27,132 nt of DNA from Chloroflexota bacterium. GTDB taxonomy: Bacteria > Chloroflexota > Dehalococcoidia > SM23-28-2 > RBG-16-64-32. The notes under the pieces were generated by a model. The model saw nothing but the letters and a program-made list of their open reading frames with translations, was not told where the DNA came from and ran no database searches. The stretch covers positions 1-27,132 of the forward strand of contig JADFRV010000006.1 of NCBI GenBank assembly GCA_022561095.1, in the 5' to 3' direction. Below, piece by piece: positions 7,415 through 13,364 of the stretch. The position numbers were made by a program, and so were the translations under genes. Position 1 is the first letter of the stretch; each line of letters starts with the position of its first letter.

Positions 7415-9133
7415 TTACGCCAGCACCTGGCCTAAGGCTTCTTCCACCACAGCGAGCGGCACATCGTCGCGGAGAACGGTGCGCCCGACCTCCTCCAGCA
7501 GCACCCAACGGATCGCCCCGTCGCGCACCTTCTTGTCCAGCGCCATCGCTGAGAGCACGGCCTCGCGCCCAACGCCCTCCGCGCTGGTGGGCAGCCCGAA
7601 GCGTTGCAGCAGCTCCCGCTGGCGCTCCTCAACGGCCGCCGAGAGGAGCCCCAACCGCCGGCTGATGGCGGCAGCGGCCGTCATACCGAGAGGGTCGGCT
7701 GCACCGTGGCGAAAGCGCTTGTACCCAGTGACGGCCTCGATGGCGTGGCCCACAGTATGGCCGTAGTTGAGGATCGTGCGGCGGCCCGTCTCCTCCCGCT
7801 CATCCTCGCTCACCACCGTCGCCTTGATAGCGACGCTGCGCTGTATCGCCTCCGTGGTGGGCCCCGGCTCCAGCCGCAGGACGGCATCGGCGTGCTCCTC
7901 GAAGAACGCCAGCAGGCCGGCATCGAGGATCATGGCGTGCTTGATCGCCTCCGCCCAGCCGCTGAGCTCCCGCGGCGGCAGGGTGCGGAGGGTCGAGACG
8001 TCGGCCAGGACGAAGCGGGGTTGGTAGAAGGCGCCGATGGCGTTCTTGGACCGCGGGTGGTTCACGGCGACCTTACCGCCGATAGCGGCGTCCACCATCG
8101 CCAGCAGGCTGGTAGGGACGTGCACCAGGGGCAGGCCACGGGCGTAGGTGGCGGCGACGAAGCCGGCAAGGTCTGTGACCATGCCGCCGCCGAGGGCGAC
8201 GATGGCGTGCCCGCGCTCCGCCCGCTGCTCGATGAGCCAGTCGTAGATGGCACTCGCGGTCTCCAGCGACTTGCTCGCCTCGCCGGGGGGGACGGTGAAG
8301 GACGCGACCGGGATATCGGCCTGGGCGAGCGCGGCCTCAGCCTGCTTGCCGTAGCGCCCGATGACCGTCTCATCGCCGATGATGTACGCCCGGCCGGTGA
8401 GGCCGGCCTCCCGCATCCGCCGGCCGAGGTCCTGAAGGGCGTCCCATTCCACGAACACCGGGTAGGACGCCGATGCCGTTCGCACTACGCACGCCGCGCC
8501 TTCGGGGATCGCGTGGAGGGTGGCGGCCGGCGAAGGGGCTTCAACAGCGGTCATCTCCTCGACGCGCTTGGGGTCGGCGACGGCCGACGCGGCCAGGCTG
8601 CGCCAGACGCGGATGACCTCATCCGCCACATCCTGCGGCGAAATGCCGTCGGTCTGGACCGTCCAATCGGCAAGAGCGTAGAGGCTCTGCCGACCAGCTT
8701 TGAGCTCGCGGATGCGCGTGAGGGGGTCGGCGGCGGCGAGGAGAGGCCTGTCCAGGGGCTTCTCCTCAGCTCTACCGCGAAGGCGCCGAAGGATGGTCTC
8801 CGGACGCGCCTCCAGGCAGACGACGAAGCCGCCCTCGGCCATGAGGCGGCGGTTGTCCGGCCGGAGGACGGCACCGCCGCCACTGGAGATGACGACGCGC
8901 GATTCGTTACACGCCTCGCGCAGGGCGTCCGCTTCCAGCTCCCGGAACCGCTCCTCGCCTTCCTGGCGGAAGATGTCGAGGATGGGCCGGCCGGCGGCGT
9001 TCTCGACGAGGGAGTCGGTCTCGATGACCTGCCAGCCCAGGTGCTCGGCGACGATGGGCGCGACGAGGCTCTTGCCGGTGCCGGAGAAGCCGGTGAGGAC
9101 GATGCGGAGGGGGCGGGGCATGGAGTTACCCAT
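7415..9133 (-). CDS. aroKB: Bifunctional shikimate kinase / 3-dehydroquinate synthase (AroK-AroB fusion)
   Basis: A 572-aa two-domain protein for shikimate steps 5 and 2. Residues 8-180 are shikimate kinase: Walker A GFSGTGKS (15-22), D40 in ETDSLVE, ISSGGGAVLR (82-91) and lid RGRAEEKPLDRP. A linker at about 181-215 precedes the NAD- and metal-dependent DHQ synthase: PPGEASKSLETA (282-293), ALGGGMVTDLAGFVAATY (313-330), PTSLLAMVDAAIGGK, GWAEAIKH with metal ligand E395, NYGHTVGHAIE with H459, and H476. The segment after H476 reads HGAADPLGM instead of the usual HGEAVxxGM, so the conserved glutamate is missing. The ATG at 9133 overlaps the aroC stop by 8 bp; an in-frame ATG at 9121 is an alternative. 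The reading frame is intact across the fusion. Confidence 0.96.
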   Translation of the reverse strand: MGNSMPRPLRIVLTGFSGTGKSLVAPIVAEHLGWQVIETDSLVENAAGRPILDIFRQEGEERFRELEADALREACNESRVVISSGGGAVLRPDNRRLMAEGGFVVCLEARPETILRRLRGRAEEKPLDRPLLAAADPLTRIRELKAGRQSLYALADWTVQTDGISPQDVADEVIRVWRSLAASAVADPKRVEEMTAVEAPSPAATLHAIPEGAACVVRTASASYPVFVEWDALQDLGRRMREAGLTGRAYIIGDETVIGRYGKQAEAALAQADIPVASFTVPPGEASKSLETASAIYDWLIEQRAERGHAIVALGGGMVTDLAGFVAATYARGLPLVHVPTSLLAMVDAAIGGKVAVNHPRSKNAIGAFYQPRFVLADVSTLRTLPPRELSGWAEAIKHAMILDAGLLAFFEEHADAVLRLEPGPTTEAIQRSVAIKATVVSEDEREETGRRTILNYGHTVGHAIEAVTGYKRFRHGAADPLGMTAAAAISRRLGLLSAAVEERQRELLQRFGLPTSAEGVGREAVLSAMALDKKVRDGAIRWVLLEEVGRTVLRDDVPLAVVEEALGQVLA

Positions 9134-10304
9134 GCCCGCGCGGGCCGAGGGTCTGGACGTACGCCTCGTAGTTGCGGCGGGTCTCCTCCAGGCGGTCGCC
9201 GCCGAACTTCTCCAGCATCGCCTGGGCCAGCACGATCGCCACCATCGCCTCGCCCACCACGCCGGCGGCGGGGACGGTGCACACGTCGGAGCGCTCGTAG
9301 TGCGCCTGTATCTCCTCGCCCGTGATGAGGTCCACGGAGGGCAACGGCTTGGAGAGGGTGGAGATCGGCTTCAGCGCGCCGCGGACGACGACCGGCTCGC
9401 CGTTGGTGATGCCGCCCTCCAGGCCGCCGGCGCGGTTGGTGGCGCGACGCCAGGGGCGGCCGTCCCACTTCTCCGGCGGCAGGATCACGTCGTGGGCTTG
9501 GGAGCCGGGCGTGGAGGTCAAGGCGAAGCCGCCGCCGATCTCAACCCCCTTGACGGCGTGGATGCTCATCACCGCCTGGGCCAGCAACCCGTCCAGCTTG
9601 CGGTCCCACATCACGTGAGAGCCGAGGCCGATGGGCACACCCGTGGCCCGCATCTCGAACACGCCGCCCAGGGTATCGCCGGCCTCGCGGGCGGTGTCGA
9701 TCGCTTTCACCATGCGCTCCGAGACCTTGACGCCAGCGCAGCGGACGGGCGACTCCTCGACGGCCGCCCAGTCCGGCTCGCCCCGACTCGACAGGGAGGC
9801 GACCACGTCGCCGATGGAGACGGTGTGAGAGTGGACGGCCACGCCGAACTCCTCCAGCAGGCGACGGCACACAGCGCCCACGGCAACGCGGGCCGCCGTC
9901 TCGCGGGCGGAGGCGCGCTCTAGCACGTTGCGGACATCGTCGAAGCCGTATTTCATCGCCCCGGCCAGGTCGGCGTGGCCGGGCCGGAGGCGGGTCACCC
10001 GCTTCACCTCGCCCTCGAACGGCTCCACCTGCATCACCTCGCCCCAGTTCTCCCAGTCGCGGTTGCGAATGAACAGCGCCAGGGGGCTGCCGAGAGTGCG
10101 GCCGTGACGGACGCCGGCGATTATCTCCGCGTGGTCCTGCTCGATCTGCTGTCGCTTGGAGCGGCCGTAGCCGCCCTGACGCCGCCGCAGGTCGCGCTCC
10201 ATGTAATCCTCGGTCAATGGCAAGCCGGCGGGCAGGCCTTCCACCGTTACGGTGAGGCCTTTGCCGTGCGATTCGCCGGCAGTGAGGAAGCGGAGCTCGC
10301 TCAT
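9126..10304 (-). CDS. aroC: Chorismate synthase
   Basis: FMN-dependent last step of the shikimate pathway (EPSP to chorismate). 392 aa with the N-terminal signature LTAGESHGKGL, the basic RRRQGGYGRSKRQQIEQD segment, RPGHADLAGAMKYG, and DVRNVLERASARETAARVAVGA, plus SHTVSIGDV and late GGFALTSTPGSQAHD and GGLEGGITNGEPVVVR. Length is within the usual range of the family. It overlaps the upstream uncharacterised gene by 4 bp and the downstream aroKB by 8 bp, so it is clearly in the same operon. Confidence 0.97.
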   Translation of the reverse strand: MSELRFLTAGESHGKGLTVTVEGLPAGLPLTEDYMERDLRRRQGGYGRSKRQQIEQDHAEIIAGVRHGRTLGSPLALFIRNRDWENWGEVMQVEPFEGEVKRVTRLRPGHADLAGAMKYGFDDVRNVLERASARETAARVAVGAVCRRLLEEFGVAVHSHTVSIGDVVASLSSRGEPDWAAVEESPVRCAGVKVSERMVKAIDTAREAGDTLGGVFEMRATGVPIGLGSHVMWDRKLDGLLAQAVMSIHAVKGVEIGGGFALTSTPGSQAHDVILPPEKWDGRPWRRATNRAGGLEGGITNGEPVVVRGALKPISTLSKPLPSVDLITGEEIQAHYERSDVCTVPAAGVVGEAMVAIVLAQAMLEKFGGDRLEETRRNYEAYVQTLGPRGHG

Positions 10305-10945
10305 CGGCCCGCCTGCGCCCCCGAGCCGCTGGCCGCCGGCGCTTCCGCCCCTTCCTCAGGATCGATGGGCAGAGCGGCGCCGCGCTCGCCCAAGCGGTAG
10401 CGGCCGCCGAAGGCGTCCACGATCTCGGCCGCCGTCCAGCCCTCCCAATCCACCTCGCGAGCAACCTCTCGGCTGGCGGTGGTGGTGAGGATGCAGGCCC
10501 GCTGGGAAGCGCCGTCCGGATCGCGGAACGTGGTGTGCACGTCGATGCGAACGGCAGGGAGGCTGAGGTTGGGCACATCGTACAGGAGCATATCGGCGAG
10601 GCGGACGGTGACGGCCAGCCCCTCCTGCAAGGGGCTCGTTATCTCCAGCCAACGGCCGTCGACGAGGCGGTACTCGCTCTCCACCTGGCAGGAGACGCGG
10701 GCGCTATCCGACGCCACATCGACAAGCTCTAGGCTCTGAACGCCTCGCCACACATCCGGCGCCACCTCCTTGGGGCGCTTCGCGGAGCGCCAGGAGGCGA
10801 TCGACTCCTCCAGCATCTGGCGAATCACATCCGCGTCGCCGCCGGCGGCAGCCTTTCGCCAGGCCAGCGAAGCACGCGTCCCCTGCAGAACCATGTAGCC
10901 GACGACGATGAAGATGATGGTGATGGCCAGGATGCCCCACTCCAC
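10301..10945 (-). CDS. Uncharacterised membrane-anchored protein inside the aro operon
   Basis: I do not recognise this family. Starting at the GTG at 10945 it is 214 aa: one N-terminal transmembrane helix (EWGILAITIIFIVVGYMVL), a basic helix (RASLAWRKAAAGGDADVI), an alpha-helical stretch with RQMLEESIASWRS, then a beta-rich soluble part (SLELVDVASDSARVSCQVESEY, RLADMLLYDVPNL, CILTTTASREV) and a C-terminal WTAAEIVDAFGGRYRLGERG segment. The general look (anchor, short helices, then curved beta-sheet) is reminiscent of Tim44/NTF2-like domains, but I could not establish this. GTG 10945 is preferred over the upstream ATG 10966 because GGAGGGG lies 7 bp before it and the gene then follows aroE by 4 bp. 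Its place between aroE and aroC is the only functional hint. Confidence 0.75.
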   Translation of the reverse strand: MEWGILAITIIFIVVGYMVLQGTRASLAWRKAAAGGDADVIRQMLEESIASWRSAKRPKEVAPDVWRGVQSLELVDVASDSARVSCQVESEYRLVDGRWLEITSPLQEGLAVTVRLADMLLYDVPNLSLPAVRIDVHTTFRDPDGASQRACILTTTASREVAREVDWEGWTAAEIVDAFGGRYRLGERGAALPIDPEEGAEAPAASGSGAQAGR

Positions 10946-10949
10946 CTCG

Positions 10950-11810
10950 CTACCCCTCCCTTCCACCCGAGGCGGACAGGCCTGTCCGCGCGGCCTTGAG
11001 CATCACTTCCAGGGGCGCGTCTGAGCCGGTCCACAGACGGAACGACGCGGCGCCCTGATAGACGAGCATGGGAAGCCCTCCCAGGACGCCCGCGCCGCAT
11101 TTCTCGGCGGCGGCCATGAGAGGCGTCTTCGTCGGGCGGTAGATGAGGTCGAATACGAGAGCGCCAGGCGGAATGAGTTCGATTGGCACGGGCGAGTCCT
11201 TCTCTTCCTTCGTGCCGGCCATGCCGACCGACGTACAGTTTATCAGAAGGCGGCAGGAGATAGTGGCGGCGCGCCAGGAGACGAACACGTCCGGCAGAGC
11301 GCTGAGTTCGGTGTCCACGGCCTGCGACCCGAGCTCCTTCACTAGTCTGGAGGCGCGCGAAAAGGTGCGGTTGATGAAGGTGATGGATGCGACGCCGGCA
11401 TCTATAAGCGCGACCGCTATCGCGCGGGCGGCGCCGCCCGCCCCCGCCACGAGAACGCGGCCGCCGGCCGGATCGAAGCCGCCGTCCTCACGCAGAGCCC
11501 GCAAGAAGCCAGCAACATCGGTGTTGTGGCCGTACAGCTTGCCTTCGCGGTTGACGATCGTGTTGACGGCCCCCAGGCGGCGGCAGAGGTCATCGACTTC
11601 GTCGAGCAGGGGGAGAACGGCCTCCTTATGGGGGATGGTCACGTTGGCACCCAGCCACTCCGGCGCGCGCAACCCCTGGATGGCCTCGGAGAGCCTATCA
11701 GCCGACGTGGGCAAGGCCTCGTATCGGATGTCGAGCTTCAGGTGGTCGAGGGCAGCCTGCTGAAACACGGGCGAGAGCGACCGCTTCAGGGGATAGCCGA
11801 TGACGCTCAC
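10950..11810 (-). CDS. aroE: Shikimate dehydrogenase
   Basis: NADP-dependent reduction of 3-dehydroshikimate. 286 aa with VIGYPLKRSLSP at the N-terminus, GANVTIPHKEAV (catalytic Lys), GAVNTIV, GHNTDVAGF (catalytic Asp), the nucleotide-binding loop VLVAGAGGAARAIA, INCTSVGM and LPMLVYQGAASFRLWTG. The earliest conventional start is a GTG at 11810, which leaves only two residues before the first beta strand and has no ribosome site. In the same frame a CTG at 11822 overlaps the mltG stop as CTGA, has GAGGAG 8 bp upstream, and gives the N-terminus L/M-TKYVSVIGYP, a more normal length. The last codons lie in a perfect 18-bp palindrome (10972-10989). Confidence 0.94.
   Translation of the reverse strand: MSVIGYPLKRSLSPVFQQAALDHLKLDIRYEALPTSADRLSEAIQGLRAPEWLGANVTIPHKEAVLPLLDEVDDLCRRLGAVNTIVNREGKLYGHNTDVAGFLRALREDGGFDPAGGRVLVAGAGGAARAIAVALIDAGVASITFINRTFSRASRLVKELGSQAVDTELSALPDVFVSWRAATISCRLLINCTSVGMAGTKEEKDSPVPIELIPPGALVFDLIYRPTKTPLMAAAEKCGAGVLGGLPMLVYQGAASFRLWTGSDAPLEVMLKAARTGLSASGGREG
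10962..10989. repeat. Palindromic repeat at the 3' end of aroE
   Basis: GCGGACAGG and CCTGTCCGC form a perfect 18-bp palindrome at 10972-10989. The minus strand of 10962-10982 matches 16226-16246 near alaS in 19 of 21 positions (14 identical in a row: GGCCTGTCCGCCTC). The element is translated as part of the AroE tail (TGLSASGG), beyond the conserved core. Confidence 0.55.
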
Positions 11811-11818
11811 GTACTTCG

Positions 11819-12886
11819 TCAGCGCAGGTACTCCTCGACGTTCTCCAAGTGCTCCGCCAGCGTCTCCGCGAAAACGTGGGACCCGTCCTCGTCCCCCGTC
11901 GCGACGAAGAAGAGGAAGTTCGTATCGGCGGGCTCGATGACGGCCATGATGGAGTCGAGACGGGGAGCGGCGATGGGCGTCGGCGGTAGACCGCCAACGC
12001 GGTAGGTGTTGTAATCCGAATCGACCTCCAGGTCCTGCCCCGTGAGCTCCGCCTTCCAGTAGCCGAACTCTTCGACGCTCTCGGGGTCTGCGGCCAGGGC
12101 GTACTGGACAGTGGGATCGGCCTCCAGGAGGATGCCCCGGCGCAGCCGCGTCAGGAAGACCTGCGCCATAATCGGGCGCTCCTCGGGGACTTGCGCTTCT
12201 CTCTCAATGATGGCGGCGAGCGTGAGGACGCCGTGCACAGTCAGCCCTTGATCCAGGGCCTGGCTCCGGAGCTCCGGGGTAAAGTTCTCGTCCAACGCCT
12301 CCAGCATCCTCTGGATGACGTCTTCGGCGGTGTCATCGCGGCGGTAGAAGTAGGTTGCGGGGAAGAGATACCCTTCCAGAGGCGTGATTGGCCCCAACCG
12401 CCGCAGGAAATCGAAGTCAAAGTTGCCGGCCACAGCCGCCGCCAGGAAGTCCTCTCTCGACATCACGCCCTGATCGTCCAGGGCGTCGGCGATCTCCTCC
12501 AGGCGCCAGCCCTCGATCACGGTGACGAACAGCGACGAGACGATGCCGCGCCGCATGCGGTAGACGACAGCCAGGGCCGGCGTGTTCGGATCCAACTCGT
12601 ACTCCCCGGCCTGCAGCAGCCTGTCGTACCCCAGCAGCTCCACGAGTACGCGAAACTGGATGGCAGATTCGATAACGCCCTCATCCTCAAGCATGTCGCC
12701 GATCTCCTGCGCGCCTTCGCCCTCGTCCACGGAGATGATGATGGGCGTGGGCGCCGGCGTGGGCGCAGTGACGAAGGGAGTCGCCGGGATCTCGTCCACC
12801 AGGCCGGGCGAGCCGGTGATCGTCCATACCGTGGCGGCGACCATCCCCAGGACCAGGGCGGAGGCGAGGAAAGCAAGTAAGCGCAC
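11819..12886 (-). CDS. mltG: Endolytic murein transglycosylase MltG
   Basis: YceG/MltG family enzyme that cuts nascent glycan strands at the outer face of the membrane. 355 aa: N-terminal transmembrane anchor (RLLAFLASALVLGMVAATVW), a Pro/Thr-rich linker (about 33-49), a LysM-like region (IISVDEGEGAQEIGDMLEDEGVI, shown here only in part), and the catalytic domain. Its motifs are LEGYLFPATYFY (170-181), IIEREAQVPEERP with the conserved glutamate E228, FLTRLRRGILLEADPTVQYAL and YNTYRVGGLPPTPIAAP. Start is a GTG at 12886, 3 bp after the ruvX stop, with a weak ribosome site. Its stop overlaps the probable CTG start of aroE. Confidence 0.95.
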   Translation of the reverse strand: MRLLAFLASALVLGMVAATVWTITGSPGLVDEIPATPFVTAPTPAPTPIIISVDEGEGAQEIGDMLEDEGVIESAIQFRVLVELLGYDRLLQAGEYELDPNTPALAVVYRMRRGIVSSLFVTVIEGWRLEEIADALDDQGVMSREDFLAAAVAGNFDFDFLRRLGPITPLEGYLFPATYFYRRDDTAEDVIQRMLEALDENFTPELRSQALDQGLTVHGVLTLAAIIEREAQVPEERPIMAQVFLTRLRRGILLEADPTVQYALAADPESVEEFGYWKAELTGQDLEVDSDYNTYRVGGLPPTPIAAPRLDSIMAVIEPADTNFLFFVATGDEDGSHVFAETLAEHLENVEEYLR

Positions 12887-12889
12887 GTT

Positions 12890-13363
12890 CTATCCCGAGG
12901 CCGACCCGCGCTGGCTATCGAGGTACGCCTGAAGGATGATGGCGGCCGCCATAGCGTCCAGGTCGCCCTTGGGGCGGCGCTTGCGCGCAGACGCCCGCCC
13001 GCCTGGTCGAGGAAGGCGGTGCCGCGCCTCCGCGGACGTCAGCCGCTCGTCCCAAGTGTGGACGGGGATGTCGAGCATCTCTGCGAGGGCATCGGCGAGG
13101 GCCTGTGCACGCTGAGCCTGCGGGCCCAGTGCGCCGCTGAGGGTGAGGGCGAGGCCGACGACGAGCGCCTGTGCGTCCTGTTCCCGGGCCAGCTGGGTCA
13201 CAGCCTCGACGGGGTCGGCTCCGGCATCGATGGTCGTGACGGGGACAGCCAGGCGGGTGCGCAGATCGGCGGCGGCGACGCCGATACGCTTCTCGCCGGG
13301 GTCTATCGCCAGGATGCGACCGCTGCGGGCAGGTTCGGCAGGCTCACTACAGGGGTGCGTCAT
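12890..13363 (-). CDS. ruvX: RuvX/YqgF-family putative pre-16S rRNA nuclease
   Basis: RNase H-fold protein of 157 aa, known as RuvX or YqgF. In E. coli it is implicated in 16S rRNA 5'-end maturation; it was earlier proposed as a Holliday junction resolvase. Visible motifs are ILAIDPGEKRIGVAAAD (acidic residue D21), VVGLALTLSGALGPQAQRA, TWDERLTSAEA and the C-terminal KGDLDAMAAAIILQAYLD. About 15 residues precede the first strand, slightly long; the ATG at 13363 has only AGG nearby. It lies 1 bp after the alaS stop and 3 bp before mltG, an order common in many Gram-positive-type genomes. Confidence 0.94.
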   Translation of the reverse strand: MTHPCSEPAEPARSGRILAIDPGEKRIGVAAADLRTRLAVPVTTIDAGADPVEAVTQLAREQDAQALVVGLALTLSGALGPQAQRAQALADALAEMLDIPVHTWDERLTSAEARHRLPRPGGRASARKRRPKGDLDAMAAAIILQAYLDSQRGSASG

Positions 13364-13364
13364 C

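Noticed and set aside
8745..8753. GGCCTGTCC inside aroK, matching part of the palindromic repeat
   Set aside because: Only nine bases match and there is no flanking hairpin; expected by chance at this GC content.
7415..9133. Frameshift or assembly chimera joining aroK and aroB
   Set aside because: Continuous frame with a plausible linker and both domains complete. AroK-AroB fusions are known in bacteria.
7604..9325. 573-codon open frame on the plus strand, antisense to aroK-aroB and aroC
   Set aside because: The opposite strand encodes clear enzymes. The frame is a by-product of high GC, with a composition rich in R, G, E and D and no recognisable domain.
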